A stretch of 64,000 nt of DNA from Streptomyces mobaraensis NBRC 13819 = DSM 40847 (lineage in GTDB: Bacteria; Actinomycetota; Actinomycetes; Streptomycetales; Streptomycetaceae), in NCBI RefSeq assembly GCF_017916255.1, contig NZ_CP072827.1:4303501-4367500 (forward strand), given 5' to 3'. Positions 8,441 through 15,288 of the stretch are shown here, one piece after another. Under the pieces are notes generated by a model, which saw only the letters and a program-made list of their open reading frames with translations, did no database searches and was not told the DNA's origin. How positions within the stretch are numbered: the stretch's first letter is position 1; each line of letters begins with the position of its first letter. A program made the translations under genes and the position numbers.

Positions 8441-8878
8441 CTAGGAACCGGCCGGTGCCTTGCCCGAGGCGCAGGCCCGGCACCGTCCGAAGATCGCGAA
8501 GTGCTTCATGTCCGTCTCGAAGCCGAACTCCGCGCGCAGCCGCTCCGTGAAGTCGGCGGCCACCGGCAGACCCGCCTCGATCACCCCGGTGCAGTCCCGG
8601 CAGACCAGGTGTATGTGGTCGTGCCGGTCCGCGAGGTGGTACGTGGGGGCGCCGTGGCCGAGGTGGGCGTGGCTGACCAGGCCGAGCTCCTCCAGGAGCT
8701 CCAGCGTCCGGTAGACGGTGGAGATGTTGATGCCGCCGGCCGTCTTGCGGACCTCGGTGAGGATGTCGTCCGGCGTCGCGTGCTCCAGCCGGTCCACCGC
8801 TTCCAGCACGAGCTGACGCTGGGGCGTCAGCCGGTAGCCGCGCTTGCGGAGATCGCTCTGCCAGTCGGTGTCCACCAC
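8441..8878 (-). CDS. nur: Nickel-responsive Fur-family regulator Nur
   Basis: A 145-residue Fur-family repressor. The known ligands of S. coelicolor Nur are all present at identical positions: His70, His72 and His126 (nickel site) and His33, His86, His88 and His90 (second metal site). There is also CRDC (Cys93, Cys96) and a C-terminal CRAC. The N-terminal winged helix is residues 1-80 (RLTPQRQLVLEAV). Nur with nickel represses nickel uptake and Fe-superoxide dismutase genes in S. coelicolor. Start codon GTG 8878 with an adjacent GTG; GGAGG lies immediately upstream. Only 18 bases separate it from the btuF-like gene, suggesting co-transcription with the cobalamin importer. Confidence 0.93.
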   Translation of the reverse strand: MVDTDWQSDLRKRGYRLTPQRQLVLEAVDRLEHATPDDILTEVRKTAGGINISTVYRTLELLEELGLVSHAHLGHGAPTYHLADRHDHIHLVCRDCTGVIEAGLPVAADFTERLRAEFGFETDMKHFAIFGRCRACASGKAPAGS

Positions 8879-8896
8879 ACCTCCAGTCTAGGCGGG

Positions 8897-9925
8897 TCAG
8901 TCTTCCCCGACCCCCTTCAGGTAGCCGGCCAGGGCCGCGATGGCGTCCGGGTTGCGCGGGCTCTCCACGAGGTCCACGTAGTCGAGGACGAAGATCCGCT
9001 TGTTCTTCACGGCGGGGACGTCGGCCAGCGGCGGGTAGGAGAGCAGGAACTTCCGCTTCTCCTCGGCGGTGACGTCTCCGTAGTTGTTGATGACGATGAC
9101 GTCGGGCCGCCGGTCGACCACCGTCTCCCAGCCGACGGTGGTCCAGGTGTCCTTCAGGTCGCTCATCACGTGGTCGCCGCCGGCCTTGGTGATGATGTCG
9201 TGCGGGCCCGCGTAGGCGCCCGCGGTCACCGGCTTGTCGCGGCCGTCGTCGTAGAGGAAGACCTTGGGCCGCTTGCCGTCGGCCGGGATCGCGGCCTGCG
9301 CGTCCGCGACCTTCTTCTTGAACCCGGCGACGAGCTTCGCCGCCCGGTCCTCGACGTCGAAGATCTTCCCCAGGGTGGTGAGGTCGGTGTAGAGCGCCTC
9401 CAGCGGCGGCATCACGCCGCGCTGCTTGCCGCTGCCGCTGCGGCAGGACTCGGTGAGCACGTACGAGCCGATACCCAGCTTCCTCAGCGTGGCGGGCGTG
9501 AAGCCGTCGCCCTCGCCGAAGCCGTAGTTCCAGCCGGCGAAGACGAGGTCGGCCTTGGCGTCGAGGACCATCTCCTTGTTGATCTGCTTGGTGGACAGCC
9601 GCTTGACCTTGTCGTAGCCGTCCTTCCAGGGGATGTCGTCCTTGCGGCTGGTCTTGTAGTCCGGCGCCACGTAGCCGGCCATGTGGTCCTCCAGGCCGAG
9701 CGCGAACATGATCTCGGCGATGCCCACGTCGTTGGTCACCACCCGGCGCGGCGCCTTGTCGTACACCGTCTTCACACCGCAGTTCTCGATGGTGACGGGG
9801 TAATGGCCGGACGCCGGGGCCTTCTTGGCGTCGTCGGTCTTCTCGTCCACCTGCGCGCCGCAGCCCGCCAGGGCGAGGGCGGCGGTCAGGCAGACGAGGA
9901 CGCGGGGGGTGCGCATGGCTCGCAT
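8897..9925 (-). CDS. btuF: ABC importer substrate-binding lipoprotein, BtuF/FepB class (probable cobalamin)
   Basis: 342 residues with a lipoprotein signal peptide (LVCLTAALALAGC, lipobox LAGC around residue 22). The mature part is a class III binding protein: VTIENCGVKTVYDKAPRRVVTNDVG at the start, the linker helix region, and VGWETVVDRRPDVIVINNYG near the end. By itself the fold fits siderophore, haem or cobalamin. The upstream cobalamin riboswitch makes cobalamin or a corrinoid the likely ligand. RBS AGGAG lies seven bases before ATG 9925. It is third in the unit btuC-btuD-btuF. Confidence 0.85.
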   Translation of the reverse strand: MRAMRTPRVLVCLTAALALAGCGAQVDEKTDDAKKAPASGHYPVTIENCGVKTVYDKAPRRVVTNDVGIAEIMFALGLEDHMAGYVAPDYKTSRKDDIPWKDGYDKVKRLSTKQINKEMVLDAKADLVFAGWNYGFGEGDGFTPATLRKLGIGSYVLTESCRSGSGKQRGVMPPLEALYTDLTTLGKIFDVEDRAAKLVAGFKKKVADAQAAIPADGKRPKVFLYDDGRDKPVTAGAYAGPHDIITKAGGDHVMSDLKDTWTTVGWETVVDRRPDVIVINNYGDVTAEEKRKFLLSYPPLADVPAVKNKRIFVLDYVDLVESPRNPDAIAALAGYLKGVGED

Positions 9926-9949
9926 GGCGGGGCTCCTGAGGACGAGGGA

Positions 9950-10720
9950 TTACCGGGGGAGGCGGTCGAAGAGGAGTTGCGGGACGCCGGACACCGGGTG
10001 GGGCACCCGGTGCGCCCGGACGCCGAAGACGTCGGCCAGCAGCCCGGCCGTCAGCACCTCGTCCGGCGGCCCGGACGCGACGAGCCGCCCGCCGTGGACG
10101 ACGTACAGGACGTCACAGTGGGTCGCGGCCAGGTTGAGGTCGTGCAGCGCGGCGAGCACGGTGAGCCCGGAGTCCCGTACCAGCGCGAGGACTTCGAGCT
10201 GCTGGCTGATGTCCAGGTGGTTGGTCGGCTCGTCCAGGACCAGCACCCGCGGCTGCTGGGCGAGGGCGCGCGCGATCAGGACGCGCTGCTTCTCGCCGCC
10301 GGAGAGGGTCAGGAAGCCGCGGTCCGCGAGGTGCCCGGCGCCGACCCGCGCCAGGGCCGCCGCGCAGACCTCGGTGTCCTCGCGGGAGGTGCGGCCGGCC
10401 GCCCGCTGGTGCGGCAGCCGGCCCATCGCGACGACCTCGGCGACCGTGAAGTCGAACTCGCCGCCCGACTCCTGCGGCAGCGCCGCCAGCCGCCGGGCGC
10501 CCTCGCGGGCGGTGAGACCGTGCAGGTCGTCGCCGTCCAGCAGCACCCGGCCGTACGTCGGCCGCAGTGCGCGGTAGACGCACCGCAGCAGCGTCGACTT
10601 GCCGCTGCCGTTGGGGCCGACGACGCCGACGAACTGCCCGCTCTCCGCCCGCAGTTCCACGTCCCGGACGAGCCGGGCGCCGGCCACCTCGACCGACAGG
10701 TCCTCGATGTCGACCCGCAT
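9950..10720 (-). CDS. btuD: ABC importer ATPase, BtuD/FecE type
   Basis: 256 residues. Walker A GPNGSGKSTLL near residue 35, Q-loop LPQESGGEFDF, signature LSGGEKQRV, Walker B VLVLDEPTNHLD and switch histidine ALHDLNLAATHCD are all intact. Its start overlaps the permease stop by one base (TGATG), a mark of translational coupling. It energises uptake of the metal chelate or corrinoid delivered by the adjacent lipoprotein. Confidence 0.92.
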   Translation of the reverse strand: MRVDIEDLSVEVAGARLVRDVELRAESGQFVGVVGPNGSGKSTLLRCVYRALRPTYGRVLLDGDDLHGLTAREGARRLAALPQESGGEFDFTVAEVVAMGRLPHQRAAGRTSREDTEVCAAALARVGAGHLADRGFLTLSGGEKQRVLIARALAQQPRVLVLDEPTNHLDISQQLEVLALVRDSGLTVLAALHDLNLAATHCDVLYVVHGGRLVASGPPDEVLTAGLLADVFGVRAHRVPHPVSGVPQLLFDRLPR

Positions 10721-11808
10721 CAGGCCCCTCCGAAGGTGTAGCCGCGCCGGCGCATCAGCAGGATGAAGCAGGGCACGCCGATCAACGCCGTGATCACCCC
10801 GACCGGCAGTTCGACGGGCGCGAGCAGCAGCCGCGAGACGACGTCCACCCACACCAGCAGCACCGCGCCCAGCAGTGGCGCGACGGCGAGGACGCGGCGG
10901 TGGTCGGCGCCGACCAGCATCCGGGTGGCGTGCGGGACCATCAGCCCGACGAAGCCGATGGCGCCGCTGACGGCCACCACGGCACCGGTGACGGCCGCCA
11001 CCACGACGAACAGCACCCGGCGCCGCCGCTCGGGGTCCACGCCGAGCGCGGACGACGTCTCGTCGCCCATGGCCAGCACGTTCAGGCCGCGCGCCGACCA
11101 CAGCAGGTAGCCCAGGCCCAGCAGCACGGCCCCGGCGGCGATCGGCACGGACTGCCAGCTCGCGCCGCCCAGGCTGCCGAGCAGCCACATCATCGCGGAG
11201 CGGGCGGCGTCCCCGCGGTCCGCGCTGAAGACCATCAGGGTGGTGATCGCGGAGAAGCCGTAGTACATGGCCGTCCCGACCAGCACCAGCCGCAGCGGGG
11301 TCAGCCCGTGCCCGGTGCCGCGGGCCGCCGCGTAGACCAGGGCCATCGAGGCGAGCGCGGAGAGGAACGCGGCGCTGGACAGCGCCCAGACGCCCAGCGA
11401 GCCGAGCACGCCGAAGAGGAGCACCGCGTTGGCGCCGACGGCGGCGCCGGAGGAGATGCCGAGCACGAACGGGTCGGCGAGGGCGTTGCGGACCAGCGCC
11501 TGGGTGGCCACGCCGACGGCGGCGAGCCCGGCGCCGACCACCGCCGCCAGCAGGGCGCGCGGGAAGCGCAGCTCCCAGACGATGGTGTAGGCGGAGACCT
11601 CGTCCGCCCCGATCCTGCCCCCGGTCAGCCCCGCCCCCAGGTAGCGCAGCACCCGCCCCCAGCCGATGCCGGAGGAGCCGAGGGCGACGCAGCAGAGCAG
11701 GGAGCCGAGGAAGACCACGGTCAGCCCGGCGAGCAGGGGTGGCAGCGGGATCCGCCGTGCCGGTGCGGGTGCGGTGGTGCCGGGCGGGGCGTGCGCGGTG
11801 GTCGCCAA
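10720..11808 (-). CDS. btuC: ABC importer permease, BtuC/FecCD type
   Basis: About 362 residues from TTG 11808, with around ten membrane helices. FecCD/BtuC family marks include ELRFPRALLAAVVGAGLAAVGVATQALVRNALADPFVLGISSGAAVGA and, near the C-terminus, GAIGFVGLMVPHATRMLVGADHR followed by LPVGVITALIGVPCFI. The start is uncertain. The frame stays open to GTG 11898, but that codon lies inside the riboswitch and gives a 392-residue protein with a non-conserved GC-coded tail. TTG 11808 has a GAAGG eight bases upstream and gives normal family length. Expression should be controlled by the upstream riboswitch. Confidence 0.85.
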   Translation of the reverse strand: MATTAHAPPGTTAPAPARRIPLPPLLAGLTVVFLGSLLCCVALGSSGIGWGRVLRYLGAGLTGGRIGADEVSAYTIVWELRFPRALLAAVVGAGLAAVGVATQALVRNALADPFVLGISSGAAVGANAVLLFGVLGSLGVWALSSAAFLSALASMALVYAAARGTGHGLTPLRLVLVGTAMYYGFSAITTLMVFSADRGDAARSAMMWLLGSLGGASWQSVPIAAGAVLLGLGYLLWSARGLNVLAMGDETSSALGVDPERRRRVLFVVVAAVTGAVVAVSGAIGFVGLMVPHATRMLVGADHRRVLAVAPLLGAVLLVWVDVVSRLLLAPVELPVGVITALIGVPCFILLMRRRGYTFGGA

Positions 11809-11838
11809 GGGGGACGCCTTCGGCTCGGGCCGTGGGCC

Positions 11839-11854
11839 CGGGCACGCGTGCCCG
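11839..11854 (-). promoter_or_regulatory. Perfect 16-bp palindrome between riboswitch and btuC, candidate expression platform
   Basis: CGGGCACGCGTGCCCG is self-complementary and lies between the riboswitch aptamer and the chosen btuC start. It would fold as a tight RNA hairpin and could act in termination or sequestration. No T-run follows. The role is inferred from position only. Confidence 0.35.
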
Positions 11855-11880
11855 TAGGAGCCCCACCGCGCCGCGGGGGG

Positions 11881-12016
11881 CCTCCCCTCGCAGTCCACGG
11901 CGAGTTGTCAGGAGCTGACACCGCCGCGGGTGATCGGGCTCGCGGAGCACTCCTCAGTGCTCCGCCTACCGTTGCGGGTCAGCGCCGGACTTCGACCGGA
12001 CTTCCCCCGCGGGGCG
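11881..12016 (-). promoter_or_regulatory. Cobalamin (B12) riboswitch
   Basis: On the minus strand the conserved core is plain: GGGGGAAGTCCGGTCGAAGT, then CCGGCGCTGACCCGCAACGG, matching the B12 aptamer core with its invariant CCCGCAAC. A peripheral hairpin GGAGCACT-GAGG-AGTGCTCC follows, then AGCCCGATCACCCGC (B12-box variant), and a terminal CTCGC...GCGAG stem just before GGGGAGG. It precedes the BtuC-BtuD-BtuF-type genes, as B12 riboswitches commonly do, and turns expression off when adenosylcobalamin is bound. Boundaries are approximate. Confidence 0.88.
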
Positions 12017-12036
12017 CTTCGTACGGCAGCCTGGGC

Positions 12037-12642
12037 TTACGGCTGCTCGGGGTTGTAGGGGGTGCCGTCCGGGCGGAAGAAGGAGACGCCGTCCGGCAGG
12101 TCGTCCGGCAGGTTCCGCGCCCACTCCTCCAGAGCGGCCACGTCGGCGGTCTTCTTCAGCTGCGCGGACATGTACGGCCGCAGCGGCACCTCGGGGGTGG
12201 CCTTCTCGCCGACCCACATCAGGTCGCCCTTGACGTACCCGTAGAGGCGCTTGCCGCCGGAGTACGGGCCGGACGCGGCGGTCCGTGCGACCGCGTCCGT
12301 GACGATGTCGATCTGCGGCTTCTTGTCGGCGAGCTCGCCGTACCAGACCTCGACGACGCCCTGGTCGCGGATCATGACGACCTCGACCTGGCGGTTCTTG
12401 TCGATCCGCCAGTAGCCGCTCTCGGTCTCCAGCGGACGGACCTTGTTCCCCTCGGCGTCGAGCACCCAGCTGCGCGAGACGTACTCCAGGAAGTCCCGGC
12501 CGTCGTGGGTGAAGGTGACTTCCTGCCCGAAGTTGCACTTCTCGGCGCCCGGGAAGTCGGCGACGCCCGCCCCCTCCCACTTGCCGAGGAGGAAGACGAG
12601 GGGCACCAGGTCCCGGTGGAGGTCGGACGGAATCTCGATCAT
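12037..12642 (-). CDS. Nitrobindin-like haem-binding beta-barrel protein (FABP-like)
   Basis: 201 residues. The nitrobindin signature G-x-W-x-G-x-G is present as LGKWEGAGVADFPG near residue 20, and the conserved C-terminal region follows. Nitrobindins bind ferric haem in a ten-stranded barrel and can isomerise peroxynitrite to nitrate; members are widespread in actinobacteria. ATG 12642 begins MIEIPSDLHRDL, the usual N-terminus of the actinobacterial group. A 33-residue membrane peptide gene lies immediately upstream in the same direction. Confidence 0.85.
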   Translation of the reverse strand: MIEIPSDLHRDLVPLVFLLGKWEGAGVADFPGAEKCNFGQEVTFTHDGRDFLEYVSRSWVLDAEGNKVRPLETESGYWRIDKNRQVEVVMIRDQGVVEVWYGELADKKPQIDIVTDAVARTAASGPYSGGKRLYGYVKGDLMWVGEKATPEVPLRPYMSAQLKKTADVAALEEWARNLPDDLPDGVSFFRPDGTPYNPEQP

Positions 12643-12683
12643 GGGCTCAGCTCAGACGATCTGTAGGGGGTGGTCAGGGAGGC

Positions 12684-12785
12684 TCAGCGCTGGCCCTGGT
12701 ACAGCTTCTTCCAGGTCAGCCCGGCGAACGCGAGGACGCCGACGGCGACCAGGACCAGCAGGGTGGTGAAGACTGCCTCAAGCAC
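12684..12785 (-). CDS. 33-residue single-span membrane peptide
   Basis: A GTG-started short ORF beginning MLEAVFTTLLVLVAVGVLAF and ending TWKKLYQGQR. One hydrophobic helix covers residues 4-22, followed by a basic cytoplasmic-type tail. The ribosome site GAGGAG is ideally placed about eight bases before GTG 12785, and a TAGACT -10-like box lies at 12830-12835 on the same strand. It sits 41 bases before the nitrobindin-like gene in the same direction. I believe similar tiny proteins occur in other Streptomyces, but the function is unknown. Confidence 0.75.
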   Translation of the reverse strand: MLEAVFTTLLVLVAVGVLAFAGLTWKKLYQGQR

Positions 12786-12918
12786 GAGCGCGCTCCTCGG
12801 TCGGAGTGAGGGGTTACGGACCTGCGACGAGTCTAGTCGGCCCGCTGCGGATCGGCGGTGTGAGGTGGTACGGCCCCGGGACGGCCCGGTCGTGGGGCGC
12901 CCGGCCTACAGTGATCCC

Positions 12919-13284
12919 ATGCGGAAGAAGCTCGTGATCAAGGTGACGGCGGGCGCGGACGCGCCCGAGCGGTGCTCGCAGGCGTTCACGGTGGCGGCCG
13001 TCGCCGTGGCGAGCGGCGTCGAGGTCTCGCTGTGGCTGACCGGGGAGTCGTCCTGGTTCGCCCTGCCGGGGCGGGCGGCGGAGTTCGAACTGCCGCACGC
13101 GGCGCCGCTGCCCGAGCTGATCGACGGCATCCGGGCGGGCGGCGGCATGATCACCGTCTGCACGCAGTGCGCGGCGCGGCGGGACATCGAGGAGAAGGAC
13201 CTGATCGAGGGCGCGCGCATCGCGGGGGCCCAGGTCTTCGTCGGCGAGGCCATGGCGGACGGGGTGCAGGCGCTGGTCTACTGA
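12919..13284 (+). CDS. DsrE family protein
   Basis: 121 residues with the DsrE/DsrF-like alpha-beta fold: KKLVIKVTAGADAPERCSQAFTVAAVAVASGVEVSLWLTGES, then GGMITVCTQCAARRDI with two cysteines in the position of the DsrE redox or sulfur-carrier cysteine, and a C-terminal ADGVQALVY. Family members move sulfur or act as accessory oxidoreductases; the role here is not established. TACAGT (12907-12912) stands six bases before ATG 12919, which points to a leaderless transcript. Divergent from the membrane peptide gene. Confidence 0.85.
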   Translation: MRKKLVIKVTAGADAPERCSQAFTVAAVAVASGVEVSLWLTGESSWFALPGRAAEFELPHAAPLPELIDGIRAGGGMITVCTQCAARRDIEEKDLIEGARIAGAQVFVGEAMADGVQALVY

Positions 13285-13300
13285 CCGTCCGGCCGGTCGT

Positions 13301-13579
13301 CTACTGGCCGTCGCGTTGGTCGTCGCGCCCGCGCCGGTCGTCCAGCTCGTTCCACCAGCGGTCGGACTCGGGGTCGCCCGTCTCCTCGTCCCACCAGCGG
13401 TCGTCGGGGCCCCTGCGGTTGGCCACGATGGCCGCCACCGGGGGGATGACCATCGCGAACAGGCACATGCCGATGGCGGCGGGCACGGACCACAGCCGTA
13501 CGACGGCCCAGGCCAGGACGAACATCCCGACGCACGTGCCCATCATGGCGAAGTACAGGTGACGCCGCCGCGCGTACAT
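13301..13579 (-). CDS. DUF3099-like small membrane protein
   Basis: 92 residues: a basic start (MYARRRHLYFAMMG), two hydrophobic helices around residues 9-30 and 33-53, then a hydrophilic Asp/Arg/Trp-rich tail with the repeated RWWDE/RWWNE pattern. This matches the small actinobacterial DUF3099 group; function unknown. It lies convergent to the DsrE gene with 16 bases between the stops. Confidence 0.75.
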   Translation of the reverse strand: MYARRRHLYFAMMGTCVGMFVLAWAVVRLWSVPAAIGMCLFAMVIPPVAAIVANRRGPDDRWWDEETGDPESDRWWNELDDRRGRDDQRDGQ

Positions 13580-13655
13580 GCTTCAACGGTACGGCGGGGG
13601 CCGGGCGCCGTACAGCGCGCGCGGCCCGTCCGGGGGCGCGCGGGCGGGAGAGCGT

Positions 13656-13713
13656 GCCGGAGGGCCGCACTCCGCCATCAGGTCGTCCAAACCCCGGGGT
13701 GCGGCCCTCCGGC
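13656..13713. terminator. Long perfect hairpin downstream of the sulfurtransferase-DUF1416 operon
   Basis: 15-bp arms GCCGGAGGGCCGCAC (13656-13670) and GTGCGGCCCTCCGGC (13699-13713), perfectly complementary, with a 28-base loop. It lies 43 bases beyond the DUF1416 stop and before the next same-strand gene, the right place for a terminator, though the loop is unusually long. Confidence 0.6.
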
Positions 13714-13755
13714 CGTCCGGCGCGCGGGGCGCCGTGCTTTATGCGGCGCGCCCGC

Positions 13756-14043
13756 TCAGACGGCGATCGCCACCTCCGCCAGCCCACCGGGCTGCGCGAC
13801 GACCGTACGGTCGGCGGTCGCGCCCGGGACGAGGGCGCGGACCGTCCAGGTGCCCTCGGCCGCGTAGAAGCGGAACTGCCCGGTCGCGGAGGTGGGGACC
13901 TCCGCGGTGAACTCGCCGTCGCTGTCCAGCAGGCGCACGTAACCGGCGACGGGCACGCCGTCACGGGTCACGGAACCCTGGATGGTCGTCTCGCCCTGCT
14001 TGGCCGTCGAGGCGTCGGGGCCGCCGGCCTTGGCTCCACACAT
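13756..14043 (-). CDS. DUF1416 family protein
   Basis: 95 residues, the usual small actinobacterial DUF1416 protein encoded just after a rhodanese-type sulfurtransferase. It starts MCGAKAGG with an early cysteine and continues as a beta-rich domain (QGSVTRDGVPVAGYVRLLD, FRFYAAEGTWTVRALVPG) that resembles a carboxypeptidase-regulatory-like or transthyretin-like sandwich. RBS GAGGAAAGG precedes ATG 14043. The conserved pairing suggests a partner role in sulfur transfer, but no activity is known. Confidence 0.85.
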   Translation of the reverse strand: MCGAKAGGPDASTAKQGETTIQGSVTRDGVPVAGYVRLLDSDGEFTAEVPTSATGQFRFYAAEGTWTVRALVPGATADRTVVAQPGGLAEVAIAV

Positions 14044-14082
14044 GCTGCGTACCTTTCCTCGTTCGTGCTGTCGTCGGGCGGG

Positions 14083-14925
14083 TCAGTTGGCGCCGAGCTC
14101 GATCGGCACGCCGACGAGGGAGCCGTACTCGGTCCACGAGCCGTCGTAGTTGCGGACGTTGGGCTGCCCGAGCAGCTCGTGCAGGACGAACCAGGTGTGC
14201 GCCGACCGCTCGCCGATCCGGCAGTACGCGATGGTGTCCTTCGTCAGGTCCACGCCCGCGCCCTCGTAGACGGCCCGGAGTTTGTCGTCCGACTTGAACG
14301 TGCCGTCGTCGTTGGCCGCCTTGGACCAGGGGATGTTGCGCGCCGTCGGCACGTGGCCCGGGCGCTGCGACTGCTCCTGCGGGAGGTGGGCGGGGGCGAG
14401 CAGCTTGCCGCTGAACTCGTCGGGGGACCGGACGTCCACCAGGTTCAGGTTGCCGATAGCGGCCACCACGTCGTCCCGGAACGCGCGGATCGAGGCGTCC
14501 TGCGGCTTGGCCTTGTACTCGGTGCGGGGCCGCTGCGGGACCTCGGCGACCAGGTCGCGGGAGTCCAGCTCCCACTTCTTGCGGCCGCCGTCGAGGAGGC
14601 GGACGTCCTGGTGGCCGTAGAGCTTGAAGTACCAGTAGGCGTAGGCGGCGAACCAGTTGTTGTTGCCGCCGTAGAGGACGACCGTGTCGTCGTTGGCGAT
14701 GCCCTTCTCGGACAGCAGCTTCTCGAAGCCCGCCTGGTCGACGAAGTCGCGGCGGACCGGGTCCTGGAGGTCCGTCCGCCAGTCGATCCGGATGGCGGAC
14801 TTGATGTGGTTCTTGTCGTAGGCCGAGGTGTCCTCGTCGACCTCGACGATGACGGTCTTGGGGTCGCCTGCGTCGATGCGGGCCTGGAGCCAGTCGGCAT
14901 CCACCAGGACGTCATTGCGGCTCAT
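14083..14925 (-). CDS. Thiosulfate sulfurtransferase (CysA-type double rhodanese)
   Basis: 280 residues with two rhodanese domains, an inactive N-terminal one and an active C-terminal one whose loop reads CRIGERS with the catalytic Cys235. Domain starts are visible as VIVEVDEDTSAYDKNHI and LVDVRSPDEFSG. It transfers sulfane sulfur from thiosulfate to cyanide or thiols; the mycobacterial homologue is called CysA2/CysA3. The RBS GGAGGAG lies six bases before ATG 14925 (MSRNDVLVD). It is followed by DUF1416 after 39 bases and preceded by a cysteine-containing leader peptide, so cysteine-dependent attenuation is likely. Confidence 0.92.
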   Translation of the reverse strand: MSRNDVLVDADWLQARIDAGDPKTVIVEVDEDTSAYDKNHIKSAIRIDWRTDLQDPVRRDFVDQAGFEKLLSEKGIANDDTVVLYGGNNNWFAAYAYWYFKLYGHQDVRLLDGGRKKWELDSRDLVAEVPQRPRTEYKAKPQDASIRAFRDDVVAAIGNLNLVDVRSPDEFSGKLLAPAHLPQEQSQRPGHVPTARNIPWSKAANDDGTFKSDDKLRAVYEGAGVDLTKDTIAYCRIGERSAHTWFVLHELLGQPNVRNYDGSWTEYGSLVGVPIELGAN

Positions 14926-15004
14926 GCTGTTCTCCTCCGGGGCAGTTGCTGAGGTACGCCAAGGGCGTGCCGGGCGCCGGCACATGGCGGTGATGCGGGA
15001 GGGG

Positions 15005-15040
15005 GGCCGGAGCGGCCGGCCGAAGAGGGGGCGGAGCCCC
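15005..15040 (-). promoter_or_regulatory. GC hairpins between leader peptide and sulfurtransferase, candidate attenuator
   Basis: Right after the leader peptide stop, read on the minus strand, come GGGGC-TCC-GCCCC (15028-15040) and then a GGCCGGCCGCTCCGGCC self-complementary stretch. Their place after a cysteine-containing short ORF fits ribosome-dependent attenuation. No T-run is seen, so Rho-dependent attenuation is also possible. Confidence 0.4.
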
Positions 15041-15041
15041 G

Positions 15042-15122
15042 TCAGGCACGACGACACAGCATGGCGGCCACACGGCACAGGTCGACTGCCCGCCGCTTGG
15101 TGAGATCCGCCTGTCGCCTCAT
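15042..15122 (-). CDS. 26-residue leader peptide with two cysteines
   Basis: Short ORF beginning MRRQADLTKRRAVDLC and ending RVAAMLCRRA. It belongs by pattern to the actinobacterial basic leader peptides with a D-L-C-R core that precede sulfur and cysteine genes. It looks leaderless: TACGAT (15129-15134) lies six bases before the ATG, with GTGACA (15153-15158) 18 bases further up. In mycobacteria, leaderless cysteine-rich short ORFs act as cysteine-responsive attenuators of downstream sulfur genes; by analogy ribosome stalling at Cys16 or Cys23 would control the sulfurtransferase. Confidence 0.8.
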   Translation of the reverse strand: MRRQADLTKRRAVDLCRVAAMLCRRA

Positions 15123-15128
15123 GGTGCG

Positions 15129-15158
15129 ATCGTAGGGAGGGTGGGGGAGGGGTGTCAC
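15129..15158 (-). promoter_or_regulatory. Promoter of the leader peptide-sulfurtransferase operon
   Basis: Minus-strand GTGACA (15153-15158) and TACGAT (15129-15134) with an 18-base spacer. The predicted start point coincides with the A of the leader peptide ATG, giving a leaderless mRNA. Confidence 0.6.
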
Positions 15159-15172
15159 CGGTGTGTCGGTAT

Positions 15173-15191
15173 ATGAGACGGACCGTCTCAT
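15173..15191. promoter_or_regulatory. Palindrome ATGAGACGG-A-CCGTCTCAT, operator-like
   Basis: 9-bp perfect arms around a single centre base, followed on the plus strand by TTTTT. It lies about 15 bases upstream of the leader peptide -35 box. The shape is typical of a TetR-type operator. Read on the plus strand it also resembles a terminator with a T-run, but no plus-strand gene ends here. Confidence 0.5.
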
Positions 15192-15195
15192 TTTT

Positions 15196-15288
15196 CGTCC
15201 GTCCGGCACTTGAGGACGAGCGGCGAAGCCGCGGAACGGGGGTGTGGGGCGTCAGTCCCGGGAAACGGCGAAGGGGTGGGGCCGGGGC
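15196..15288. repeat. Dispersed intergenic repeat, copy 2
   Basis: Same unit as 7314-7404: CGTCCGGC, TTGAGGACGAGCGGCG, AGCCGCG, a G-rich stretch and GGAAACGGCGAAGGGG in the same order and orientation, with scattered substitutions. As in copy 1, its right end abuts the stop codon of a minus-strand gene. Confidence 0.8.

Noticed and set aside
8897..11808. Siderophore importer rather than cobalamin importer
   Set aside because: The protein families fit both, but the upstream cobalamin riboswitch core favours a corrinoid; there is no siderophore biosynthesis or iron-box nearby.
15173..15195. Palindrome with T-run read as an intrinsic terminator
   Set aside because: The T-run is on the plus strand, where no gene ends; on the minus strand the hairpin lacks a T-run. 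An operator is the better reading.
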